From Bradyrhizobium sp. CB1650 (GTDB taxonomy: Bacteria; Pseudomonadota; Alphaproteobacteria; Rhizobiales; Xanthobacteraceae): DNA of 64,000 nt. The stretch lies in NCBI RefSeq assembly GCF_029761915.1, contig NZ_CP121695.1, forward strand, positions 6,973,501 to 7,037,500, read 5' to 3'. The position numbers and the translations under genes were made by a program. The notes below the pieces were generated by a model. The model did no database searches and was not told where the DNA came from. It saw nothing but the letters and a program-made list of their open reading frames with translations. Numbering within the stretch: the first letter of the stretch is position 1; each line of letters starts with the position of its first letter. This document shows positions 11,321-18,392 of the stretch, one piece after another.

Positions 11321-12517
11321 TTACTCCGTGGCGGCATAGATCAAGGCCGCCACCGGTAAGGCAAGGCCGATCCAGGAGGCCAGCGCCCAGCCGCCCTGCG
11401 CGAAGGCCCAGGCGCCGAGCGCGGAGCCGGCGGCGCCCGCCGTGAAGAACGTCGCCATGTAGAGGCCGTTGAGACGGCTGCGGTGCTCCGGTCCGAGCGC
11501 GAAGATGGCACGGAAACCCAGCACGACATTGCCCTGCACGCCGAAATCGAGCGCGACGGCGGCGACGACCAGGCCGGCAAGGCTGAGCCCCGAGCCGGCC
11601 GCACCGACATGTGCCGCCAGGAACGCCAGGGCGGCCAGGAGCATCGAGATCAGCGTCGCGATGCGGCTGTGGCCACGATCGGCGAGCCGCCCCGCAATCG
11701 GAGCGGCCGCAACGCCGGCGGCGCCGGCCAGGGCGAACAGCGCGATGCCGGCTTGCGAGAAGCCGAATTCGGGACCGGCGAGCAAGAGCGGCGTCACGGT
11801 CCAGAACAGGCTGAAGGCGGCAAACAGAAATGCCTGGTAGAGCGCGCGACGCCGCAATAGCGGCGTGGTCCGCACCAGATGCGGCATCGACATCAACAGC
11901 GCACCATAGTGCATGCGCGCCACGGGCCTGCGCTCTGGCAGCGTGATCCAGAGCACCGCCGCCAGCGCGACCATCAGCACGGTGGAGCCGAAGAAGACGG
12001 CGTGCCACGACAACGCCGCGGTGACGAAGCTGGAGGCCGGGCGCGCCAGCATGACGCCGAGCATCAAGCCGGTCGAGACGTTGCCGACCACGCGGCCGCG
12101 AACGGCTTCCGGCGCGAGATGAGCGGCGTAGGGGATGATGATCTGCACCGCGACCGAGCCGAGCCCGATGAAGAGCGCAGCGGTCAGGAACGGCAGCGCC
12201 TGCGTGGCAAACCCGGCGGCGAGCAGTGCCGCAGCCCCGAGGCCGATCACCGAGCAGATCAGCTTGCGGTTCTCGACGAGGTCGCCGAGCGGGACGATCA
12301 GAAGGAGCCCGATGCCGTAACCGATCTGTGTCATGGTCACGATCAGCCCTGCCGCGGCATGCGACAGGCCGAGTGCGATGCTGATCGGGCCGATCAGCGG
12401 CTGGGCATAGTAGATGTTGGCGGCAACCATGCCACAGGCCGCAGCCAGCAGGAAGGTCAGTCGATACGACATCGCGCGCGGGTCCGGCGCAGTGTCGATC
12501 GTGGCATTCATCGTCAT
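11321..12517 (-). CDS. MFS transporter, probable drug efflux pump
   Basis: The 398-residue protein has about 12 hydrophobic segments and the MFS signatures PLGDLVENRK (loop 2-3) and GRLADRGHSR (loop 8-9). The family (YnfM/AraJ-like DHA1) exports drugs or small metabolites. GGAG lies 8 bases before the ATG at 12517. It is 50 bp downstream of a TetR gene on the same strand, and a 16-bp palindrome lies 20 bp before its start, so it is probably repressed by that TetR protein. Substrate unknown. Confidence 0.85.
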   Translation of the reverse strand: MTMNATIDTAPDPRAMSYRLTFLLAAACGMVAANIYYAQPLIGPISIALGLSHAAAGLIVTMTQIGYGIGLLLIVPLGDLVENRKLICSVIGLGAAALLAAGFATQALPFLTAALFIGLGSVAVQIIIPYAAHLAPEAVRGRVVGNVSTGLMLGVMLARPASSFVTAALSWHAVFFGSTVLMVALAAVLWITLPERRPVARMHYGALLMSMPHLVRTTPLLRRRALYQAFLFAAFSLFWTVTPLLLAGPEFGFSQAGIALFALAGAAGVAAAPIAGRLADRGHSRIATLISMLLAALAFLAAHVGAAGSGLSLAGLVVAAVALDFGVQGNVVLGFRAIFALGPEHRSRLNGLYMATFFTAGAAGSALGAWAFAQGGWALASWIGLALPVAALIYAATE

Positions 12518-12536
12518 TCACGGATCTCCATATATC

Positions 12537-12552
12537 GGGAACGATCATTCCC
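12537..12552. promoter_or_regulatory. TetR operator upstream of the MFS gene
   Basis: The 16-bp dyad GGGAACGATCATTCCC lies 20-35 bp before the MFS start. It differs at a single position from the reverse complement of the dyad at 13201-13216 in front of the tetR gene. Two matching palindromes at both promoters of a TetR/efflux pair strongly suggest the regulator's binding site. Confidence 0.75.
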
Positions 12553-12567
12553 TAATTTGACAAAGAT

Positions 12568-13188
12568 TCAGGCCAGCAGCTTCATCGCGACCGCAACGAG
12601 ACGGTCGGCGTCGAGCGGTAGCCGCGCCTTGCCGACGACGCGCAGGCCTTGGGTGATGCAGATCATCAGCCGCGCAGTGTCGCCCGCCGCAACGCTGCCG
12701 GGAATCGAGCCGTCGGCCTGTCCCTCGCGGATGAGGCCGGCGATGAAATTCTCGTTGCTCCTGAGTTGCGCAATGACGCGTGCCCCGATCTCGGGATCGA
12801 GCGCCGACAATTCGACCGCGCTGCCGACCACCAGGCAGCCGCGCCGCCCTTCGTCGCCCCGGGAGTGCTCGACATAGGAACGCAGCACATTGCGCACACG
12901 CTCCCGGCCATTCACGCCTTGCGCCGCAGCGCTGCGGGTCTGCTCCTGCCGCCGCGCCGTGTAGCGCTCGAAGGCGGCGAGGAACACGGCATGCTTGTCC
13001 CGAAAGGCCTTGTAGATGCTGCCGGTCGCCAGTCGCATCGCCGCGGTGAGGTCGCCGATCGAGGTGGCGTGATAGCCGCGCTCTCGAAACACCCGTACCG
13101 CGCGGTCGAGGGCGGTATCGATGTCGAACTCCCGGGGACGACCGGGCGGACGCTGGGCAGACGGCGATCGGCGGGCGATTTTTTGCAT
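12568..13188 (-). CDS. TetR/AcrR family repressor of the adjacent MFS pump
   Basis: A 206-residue TetR-type protein. The N-terminal DNA-binding domain includes the HTH around residues 40-65 (ATSIGDLTAAMRLATGSIYK followed by AFRDKHAVF), then an all-helical ligand-binding domain of the TetR_C type with CLVVGSAVELSALDPEIG. A basic, proline-rich N-terminal tail precedes the HTH. It is transcribed towards the MFS gene. Operators before both genes point to autorepression and repression of the pump. Confidence 0.88.
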   Translation of the reverse strand: MQKIARRSPSAQRPPGRPREFDIDTALDRAVRVFRERGYHATSIGDLTAAMRLATGSIYKAFRDKHAVFLAAFERYTARRQEQTRSAAAQGVNGRERVRNVLRSYVEHSRGDEGRRGCLVVGSAVELSALDPEIGARVIAQLRSNENFIAGLIREGQADGSIPGSVAAGDTARLMICITQGLRVVGKARLPLDADRLVAVAMKLLA

Positions 13189-13200
13189 TGCGAGATAATA

Positions 13201-13216
13201 GGGAATGATTGTTCCC
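13201..13216. promoter_or_regulatory. TetR operator upstream of tetR
   Basis: The dyad GGGAATGATTGTTCCC begins 13 bp before the tetR ATG (minus strand) and nearly equals the inverse of the site at 12537-12552. This fits autoregulation by steric block of transcription or translation initiation. Confidence 0.75.
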
Positions 13217-13279
13217 GAATAAAGACACGTAGTCGTGAGCGCGGGATGGGACCGCCCTGTACGTCAGCATGCCTCCACA

Positions 13280-13359
13280 TCGTCATTGCGAGCGCAGCGA
13301 AGCAATCCAGAATCCCTCCGCGGCGACACTCTGGATTGCTTCGCTGCGCTCGCAATGAC
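13280..13359. repeat. Long perfect palindrome, 'cgtcattgcgagcg' family, copy 1
   Basis: Two 31-nt arms (13280-13310 and 13329-13359) are exact reverse complements around an 18-nt spacer. The same arms recur at 29009-29088 and 48804-48883, and in a deleted form at 61453-61481, always between genes. This is a dispersed REP-like element that would fold as a long hairpin in RNA. Confidence 0.9.
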
Positions 13360-13382
13360 GGATAAGGTGTGGGGTCACGACT

Positions 13383-14030
13383 AGTCCAACTCACATTTTA
13401 AATCGCAGACACACCTTCGCAGTCTCGCGGCGCCTTTCGCCCGAGCTTTGCTTGATCTCTCCACCCTCTTGAACCAAGAGGGCGCAGGGAAGGCCGGGTG
13501 CCGGCTGGCACCCGCAAGGTCCGCTGTGCGCGTGTAGCGCAAAGGAAATGCACAGCGGCAAGACAGGTGAAGCCGAACACACGGCCTTCCCTGCGCAGTG
13601 GTTTGACGGCTTATGCCGCGCTCTCCCGGGAGCCGATTTCCCTCTGGCCTCCCTCGCCCCGCGAATTGGCGGTGCGTCCGCCCGGTTGGGCTCGCTTGCA
13701 CCTTCGCTGACAGGCTTGACCGTAGCAACGACGGCCAGGACCACACGGTTTTGCCGTACGCGAGCTCGCCCGTCGCCACAGGGTTCGACGGCGTCGTGCA
13801 CGTAGCCATCGAAATGTTGGCGAGACGAACCGTCAGCGCCGCTCATCCGCACGCGGCCTCGGGCTCACAGGGACGACCCGCCCTGCCCGCGCCTCTCGTG
13901 CCGACGCTGCCGCGTCCACCGCAACCCGGCCCGCGAAACGTGACGACGTACGATCGCCCCTCTTGGTGGACCGGGATGGACGACACATACGACAAATCCG
14001 AATTTCGGTAAAGTGGAATATTTTCTCACG
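13383..14030. repeat. About 650-bp non-coding dispersed repeat, decayed copy at 61.5 kb
   Basis: This stretch has overlapping frames on both strands, none with a convincing ribosome-binding site, protein-like composition or domain. Its first 70 bp (from 13385: AACTCACATTTTAAATCGCA and onward to TCTCGCGGCGC) align with 61504-61571, where they also follow a 'cgtcattgcgagcg' palindrome. I read it as a dispersed repeat rather than genes. From memory it resembles a sequence repeated in Bradyrhizobium genomes and often annotated as short hypothetical proteins; this cannot be verified here. Confidence 0.6.
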
Positions 14031-14094
14031 GAAGACTTGACGCGCGACCGAAACAGGCTGAGGCCTGCAGCGGCTGGAGGCGCGATCGCGCCGA

Positions 14095-14532
14095 TCACCA
14101 CCATCCCGCCGACAGCCGCGGTCCGTAGAACTGCCCATAGAGCGGCGTCTGGTCGCGTGCCATTGCGCGCGGCACCGGATGCCGATGATGTCGTTGTGCG
14201 ACGCGCCTGTTCGCGGTCGGCGTCGTGGAGCGTTTCGGCTCGGCGGCCGGTGCAACCATCGCAAGCGCCTCGCGGCCGCGCGCGGCCTGTATCGCCGGCG
14301 GGGGCGCGGACGGCGCTGCAGTCACAGCGGCGTCAGGCGGTGGAACTCGCGGTGCACTGGTGTCGAACACGATCTTCTCGGGCCATTGTTGCGCGGAATG
14401 AATCCGCGCGACCGACTTATCCCGTCCGGCTTGGGCGACATTGCTCACGGGATCGCCCATGTAGCGGTCGACGAGAAATAGGAGAGCGAGCAGAACGCCG
14501 CCCGTGAAGATGAAATAGCGGATGAGTGGCAT
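14095..14532 (-). CDS. Membrane-anchored hypothetical protein
   Basis: The 145-residue product starts with an uncleaved signal anchor (MPLIRYFIFTGGVLLALLFL, residues 1-20) followed by a proline/alanine-rich, basic periplasmic tail with a His/Arg cluster (VAQRHHRHPV). This is a common Bradyrhizobium small-protein layout. No domain recognised. The 3' half is low in complexity, so only the anchor is well supported as protein. It converges on the repeat region. Confidence 0.6.
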   Translation of the reverse strand: MPLIRYFIFTGGVLLALLFLVDRYMGDPVSNVAQAGRDKSVARIHSAQQWPEKIVFDTSAPRVPPPDAAVTAAPSAPPPAIQAARGREALAMVAPAAEPKRSTTPTANRRVAQRHHRHPVPRAMARDQTPLYGQFYGPRLSAGWW

Positions 14533-14667
14533 GGGGGCCCTCGATCACCTCGCTATCGAGGTCGCACGGCAACGGAGGGGAATGGCAATGGTTCCGGCAC
14601 GGACGCAACCAGCAAAGGAACCAACGTCCGCCACCGCCATTCTCCCTGAGAGCTAAGGAACGGAATC

Positions 14668-14781
14668 ATGACCAGGCACCTGACGCGAGCCGATCTCGCG
14701 CGCGGCGTGGCCGGCGCGGTTTCCACGCTGATCCTTTGCGCGACGGCGGCATTCACCATCGCCAGCCACTTCGCATCGTGA
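14668..14781 (+). CDS. 37-residue single-pass membrane peptide
   Basis: ATG at 14668 preceded by AAGGAACGG; TGA at 14781. The product MTRHLTRADLARGVAGAVST plus a hydrophobic tail (LILCATAAFTIASHFAS) has one transmembrane helix. The next gene starts 12 bp later, suggesting a two-gene operon. Function unknown. Confidence 0.55.
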   Translation: MTRHLTRADLARGVAGAVSTLILCATAAFTIASHFAS

Positions 14782-14793
14782 GGGGACGTTCGC

Positions 14794-15120
14794 ATGACGT
14801 CCGACCCTGAGGAGTCGGTGAGGCTGCAAGGCTACGGCGAGATGACGCTCCGCACCGCCATCGCGACGCTGATGGCGCTTTCGCCGCGCGATCGCCCCGA
14901 TGCCGCCATCTTCCGCGTACGCGACGGCACGCGGCTAGCCTCGAGCGAGATCGCCGAACTCGCATCGGACTGGGGCATCGATTCGAAGCCTCGGATCAGG
15001 TCGCCGAGCCTCGTCCCCGAGCAGCATTGGCCCGACATCGTTCGCGGCATGGTGCGTGAGGCGCCGCTGCCCTCGCTGATGGTGGCCTTTCTGCTGGGCG
15101 CGCTGGTGGCGCGGCGGTAG
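14794..15120 (+). CDS. Hypothetical protein with C-terminal hydrophobic segment
   Basis: The 108-residue frame follows GAGGGGAC and lies 12 bp after the small membrane peptide. The body is soluble and charged (MTLRTAIATLMALSPRDRPD) and the last 16 residues (LPSLMVAFLLGALVARR) look like a tail anchor. No family recognised. Codon use agrees with neighbouring genes. Confidence 0.55.
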   Translation: MTSDPEESVRLQGYGEMTLRTAIATLMALSPRDRPDAAIFRVRDGTRLASSEIAELASDWGIDSKPRIRSPSLVPEQHWPDIVRGMVREAPLPSLMVAFLLGALVARR

Positions 15121-15247
15121 GGTTTTTGATGGGCATGATCGTTGCCAAACTGCAACGGTTCCCGCCAATCCAACGCCGAACAAAAGAAACTCCCATTACG
15201 GCCATGAACCCCGCTCACAACGCCGTGAGACAAGCGGGGAATCTTCG

Positions 15248-15472
15248 ATGCGTGCGCAACGAATCTGGAAAGTGAATGGATCTGCCAACGTTGGACAGCT
15301 TCAATCGAAATTGGACGATCTGAACAAACGTCTCACTCAACTCGAGAATGAACACCCCGAGAGCGGGAAGATCGAAGCCCTGAAATCCAGTGCGGCCAAC
15401 CTGTCGCGCGATATCGACGACATCCGCTGCGCCGAGGCGACGGCAGCGCTGAGCGAATTGCTGCGGAAGTAA
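15248..15472 (+). CDS. Small coiled-coil hypothetical protein
   Basis: The 74-residue product contains heptad-like Leu/Ile spacing (VGQLQSKLDDLNKRLTQLEN, then about 25 residues to LSRDIDDI) predicting a coiled coil over most of its length. ATG at 15248 with GGGGAA about 10 bases upstream. It is not related to its neighbours; function unknown. Confidence 0.55.
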   Translation: MRAQRIWKVNGSANVGQLQSKLDDLNKRLTQLENEHPESGKIEALKSSAANLSRDIDDIRCAEATAALSELLRK

Positions 15473-15483
15473 GATGAGAGCTG

Positions 15484-15753
15484 GTGATCGGGAGCTGCGC
15501 TAACGGCGCATTTGACTGCGCCATCGAGCCGCTGCGGCAGATTGCACGACCCTTCAACGCTGTGACGTTCACCATCTTCGAGCTGCCCGAGGTCGAGCTT
15601 TTCGAAATCATGGAAGCCGGGATCATGTTCGGGCTCAACGTCGAGATCGATCGCGATGGTACGACACTGAGCTTCGATTCCAGCTACGGCGTGCGCGGCC
15701 GAATCAAGGCCAAGCGGGTTGCCGTCTCTTTCGAGCCTCGGCCGGCGGGATAG
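15484..15753 (+). CDS. Hypothetical protein, GTG start
   Basis: A 89-residue frame 11 bp after the coiled-coil gene. The start is uncertain: GTG at 15484 is the first in-frame candidate and GATGAGAG lies upstream. The C-terminal half (LNVEIDRDGTTLSFDSSYGV followed by RGRIKAKRVAVSFEP) reads like a beta-rich protein. Lack of an opposing gene and normal codon bias support a real gene, but no family is recognised. Confidence 0.4.
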   Translation: MIGSCANGAFDCAIEPLRQIARPFNAVTFTIFELPEVELFEIMEAGIMFGLNVEIDRDGTTLSFDSSYGVRGRIKAKRVAVSFEPRPAG

Positions 15754-15900
15754 TCCTGCAGCCCCAGCCATGCCGCGCCGGCAGGCCCCTCTGCCCGGCC
15801 AAATCCAGCGTGGACCCATCCTCGAAATCGGTGCAAAAAGGCCCGCAGGGCGCCGGCGGCCAGTCCGCCAAGCCCCTGGAAAACGGTAACTTTTGGAAGA

Positions 15901-15947
15901 ATGGTCGGAGTGGCAGGATTCGAACCTGCGACCCCTGCGTCCCGAAC
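15901..15947 (-). repeat. Duplicated 3' part of tRNA-Pro (att site copy)
   Basis: These 47 bp are identical to 17158-17204, covering the CCA end, acceptor 3' strand, T-arm, variable region and anticodon 3' half of the intact tRNA-Pro. Identity stops at 15948. A broken 3' tRNA copy at the distal end of a segment ending in the intact tRNA is the signature of site-specific integration. Confidence 0.85.
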
Positions 15948-16027
15948 TATGCGACGCCACGCTAAATCATTGATTTATTTGAGATCGACCTGACGAAAAG
16001 ATGCGAACAGAAGCAGAAAACGCTGGG

Positions 16028-16049
16028 GTAGCGTTACCGTAGCGTTACC
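16028..16049. repeat. Tandem GTAGCGTTACC repeat, left end of the mini-island
   Basis: Two exact tandem copies of GTAGCGTTACC, 80 bp inside the left tRNA repeat. They match the pair at 17079-17100 in 21 of 22 positions and in the same orientation. Paired short repeats at both ends of an integrated element fit arm-type integrase sites. Confidence 0.65.
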
Positions 16050-16199
16050 AATCTTTTCGACAGTCGACGTCGACGCCCGCTAGTCCCTGATCAGTTTCAC
16101 GATCCTTAACCATTGTTGTAGAGGCAGTGTCGCGTCGCAAAACAACTCTACGCTGTGTCGAGTAGATTATCGCGGCCAACAATTGTCGATGGTTTGAAT

Positions 16200-16967
16200 A
16201 TGGTGAAGCTATCAAGGCGCTGGCGAGAAGTCGTTGTTCGCCGCGGCCTGACGTTGTTCGTTTTCCTGGTCGCTGCATTAGCGGGGCAGAGTAGTGCATC
16301 GGCCGGTGACTGGCAGAGGTTGTCTGACGGTCGCGTCGTCATAGACATAAAGGGCGTTCGCCTGGCGTTGCCTGAAAAGGGAAGTGACCTTCGTCTTATT
16401 AAATTTGGCAGCGAGGAGAGAGAAATGGCCCAGTTTGGTGGCCATGCATGGGAGATAACGCTCGAACGGGTCCTAGAATCCCCTGACGAAGTGCGCGACC
16501 TATTCTCTCGCTCGGGTATGATCCATGTCCACATACCGAATGTTACTGACAGAAGCGATCTGTGGCTGACTAAATTTAATCGGTGGGAACTTCGCACGCT
16601 CCAGATCGGCATATTCATTGGAGCTACTGCTGCCGTCGCCAACTGCGAAGAGTGGGAAACTGATTTCAGTCGGCTCAGGGCCTCGTTGGGAGCGAACGAT
16701 CCTAGAGTCGCCACGGACGGGTGGGCTGAATTTGTTCGTGGCCGATCGCCAGTCTCACGAATCTATCTTCAAGTCCAATCTCCGGCCTTCATTTCTGGTC
16801 TGACTTGCGACGCGCTGCGGAGTTGTTACGCGCCGAAGTGTCTGAGTTCAGACGTTGGATTTTCGTATCAGTTCAATGAAAACGTGCATGGTCGGACAAC
16901 ATGGACCGCTTTCAACGCGAAGGCTACCGATGTCCTGAAGCTCGTTCTCATAGATCTGGTCAAATGA
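16200..16967 (+). CDS. Exported hypothetical protein, cargo of the mini-island
   Basis: From the ATG at 16200 the 255-residue product starts MVKLSRRWREVVVRRG, then a hydrophobic stretch (LTLFVFLVAALAGQSSASAG) that reads as a signal peptide cleaved near ASA. The mature part is mixed alpha/beta, begins DWQRLSDGRVVIDIKGVRLA, and has Cys near residues 150, 218, 224 and 229 that could form disulfides. No family recognised. A GTG at 16155 is possible but would put 15 extra residues before the signal. Codon use is less G/C-biased than neighbours, consistent with transfer. Confidence 0.6.
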   Translation: MVKLSRRWREVVVRRGLTLFVFLVAALAGQSSASAGDWQRLSDGRVVIDIKGVRLALPEKGSDLRLIKFGSEEREMAQFGGHAWEITLERVLESPDEVRDLFSRSGMIHVHIPNVTDRSDLWLTKFNRWELRTLQIGIFIGATAAVANCEEWETDFSRLRASLGANDPRVATDGWAEFVRGRSPVSRIYLQVQSPAFISGLTCDALRSCYAPKCLSSDVGFSYQFNENVHGRTTWTAFNAKATDVLKLVLIDLVK

Positions 16968-17078
16968 TGGGCGGATCACTGGCCACGCCCAGCTCGATGT
17001 GCTGAAAGCTTCGTCTTACCGGAGACAGGATTTCCGCTGGAAATCTGCGCATTTCCAGTTAGAGAGCACTGCGTCCGG

Positions 17079-17100
17079 GTAACGTTACCGTAGCGTTACC
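17079..17100. repeat. Tandem GTAACGTTACC/GTAGCGTTACC repeat, right end of the mini-island
   Basis: Near-identical partner of 16028-16049 (one difference, creating the palindrome GGTAACGTTACC). It lies 57 bp inside the right tRNA repeat. Confidence 0.65.
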
Positions 17101-17158
17101 CAAAGCTAAGCGCAGTGCTCGGGTCAATCTAGTAAGATGCTGGAAATAAACAAGAATA

Positions 17159-17235
17159 TGGTCGGAGTGGCAGGATTCGAACCTGCGACCCCTGCGTCCC
17201 GAACGCAGTGCTCTACCGGGCTGAGCCACACTCCG
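17159..17235 (-). tRNA. tRNA-Pro (anticodon CGG)
   Basis: The minus strand folds as a cloverleaf: acceptor CGGAGTG/CACTCCG, D-arm GCTC-AGCCCGGTA-GAGC, anticodon stem CTGCG/CGCAG with loop TTCGGGA (anticodon CGG), T-arm GCAGG-TTCGAAT-CCTGC, discriminator A, and an encoded CCA at 17159-17161. Total 77 nt. It reads CCG codons, heavily used here. Its 3' part is the integration site of the adjacent mini-island, which lies on its 3' side and leaves the gene intact. Confidence 0.95.
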
Positions 17236-17303
17236 ACAAGAAGGCGGCTTATAGCGTCGGGTTTGGCGCACCGCAAGCGGCGGGTTTGAGGATTTTTGTC
17301 CCA

Positions 17304-18293
17304 GTGAAGACGGGTGTTGAAACACAGATTTTGCGGGCCGGCGCGGCCGCCTCGGAGGCCGCAGCCCGGACGCTTGCGACCGGAGGGCTGGTCGCATTCC
17401 CCACCGAGACGGTCTATGGGTTAGGCGCGGACGCCGCCAACGCCACCGCGATTGCCCACCTTTATGCCGCCAAGGGGCGGCCAGCCTTCAATCCGCTGAT
17501 CGCGCATGTCGCCGATCTTGCCGCCGCGCGGCGGATCGGCCAGTTCGACGCGCGTGCGTTGAAGCTTGCGGAGGCGTTCTGGCCGGGACCGCTGACGCTG
17601 GTGCTGCCGAAGACGGACAACTGCCCGGTGGCTGATCTTGCCACCGCGGGCCTCGACACCGTCGCGATCCGCATTCCCGCCCATCCGGTCGCACAGGAAA
17701 TCCTGCGCGCCTTTGGCGGGGCGGTGGTGGCGCCGTCCGCAAACATCTCCGGCCATGTCTCGCCGACACTGGCCGCCCATGTCGAAAGCGATCTTTCGGG
17801 GCGCATCGACCTGATCGTCGACGGCGGGCCGGTCGAGGTCGGCGTCGAATCGACCATTCTCGGCTGCCTCAATGCGCCGATGCTGCTGCGCCCCGGAGGG
17901 CTTTCGCGCGAGCGGATCGAGGCCGTGCTGGGTGCGCCGCTGTCGCGGCCGCCCGCAGACGTCGAGAGCGACGATTCGCAGCCGCTCGCTCCGGGCATGC
18001 TGGCCTCGCACTATGCGCCGCGCGCCAATGTGCGGCTCGATGCGAGCGAGGTGGCGCCAGGCGAAGCGTTGCTGGCATTCGGCCCTGCCCGCCTGCCCGG
18101 CACGGATGCCGCCGCCGCTGTCATGAATTTGTCGCCTAACGGCGATCTCGATGAAGCCGCGGCCAACCTGTTCGGCTATCTTCGGACCCTCGATGCCAAG
18201 GGCCCACGCGCGATCGCAGTGATGCCGGTGCCCGAGGACGGCCTCGGCGAAGCGATCAACGATCGGCTGCGCCGCGCCGCCGTGGCGCGCTAG
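17304..18293 (+). CDS. L-threonylcarbamoyladenylate synthase (Sua5/TsaC type)
   Basis: Makes threonylcarbamoyl-AMP from threonine, bicarbonate and ATP for the t6A37 modification of ANN-decoding tRNAs. The N-terminal YrdC domain shows FPTETVYGLGADA, KGRPAFNPL and PSANISGHVSPT; after about residue 210 a C-terminal Sua5 domain follows (PGMLASHYAP). The total of 329 residues is the long Sua5 form. The open frame begins inside the tRNA, so the start must be later; GTG at 17304 with GAGG upstream gives the normal N-terminus. Just downstream is a short intergenic repeat. Confidence 0.9.
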   Translation: MKTGVETQILRAGAAASEAAARTLATGGLVAFPTETVYGLGADAANATAIAHLYAAKGRPAFNPLIAHVADLAAARRIGQFDARALKLAEAFWPGPLTLVLPKTDNCPVADLATAGLDTVAIRIPAHPVAQEILRAFGGAVVAPSANISGHVSPTLAAHVESDLSGRIDLIVDGGPVEVGVESTILGCLNAPMLLRPGGLSRERIEAVLGAPLSRPPADVESDDSQPLAPGMLASHYAPRANVRLDASEVAPGEALLAFGPARLPGTDAAAAVMNLSPNGDLDEAAANLFGYLRTLDAKGPRAIAVMPVPEDGLGEAINDRLRRAAVAR

Positions 18294-18362
18294 CGCATGA
18301 TCCGGACCCGGAGGGCCGCGTTAGCGCAAAGTGTGTAACGGTTTTCCGACAAGATCATGCGC
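18293..18362. repeat. Short intergenic palindromic repeat (GCGCATGATC...GATCATGCGC)
   Basis: About 70 bp with ends GCGCATGATC and GATCATGCGC that are exact reverse complements, and internal GTGTGTAACGGTTTTCCGA. It resembles a small intergenic repeat frequent in Rhizobiales (recalled, not checked). It supplies a spurious ATG at 18357 in frame with the next gene. Confidence 0.7.
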
Positions 18363-18392
18363 AAAAAGATAAGAAGCGGAATGAAGGAAGAC

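Larger units (their letters stand above)
15901..17204. mobile_element. Mini-island integrated at tRNA-Pro(CGG), no integrase
   Basis: About 1.3 kb bounded by 47-bp direct repeats of the tRNA-Pro 3' part, with paired GTAGCGTTACC repeats just inside each end. The interior is visibly richer in A/T than flanking DNA and carries one exported unknown protein. No recombinase gene fits inside, so it is a remnant or a non-autonomous element mobilised in trans. Boundaries come from the repeats; origin is inference. Confidence 0.7.

Noticed and set aside
13381..13852. Overlapping 107-153-codon frames within the 13.4-kb repeat on both strands
   Set aside because: No ribosome-binding site, no protein-like composition and repeat structure; such frames are usually annotation artefacts of the repeat.
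16148..16714. 188-codon minus-strand frame opposite the mini-island gene
   Set aside because: The plus-strand frame has a convincing signal peptide; the minus frame lacks a start site and is Ser/Arg-rich.
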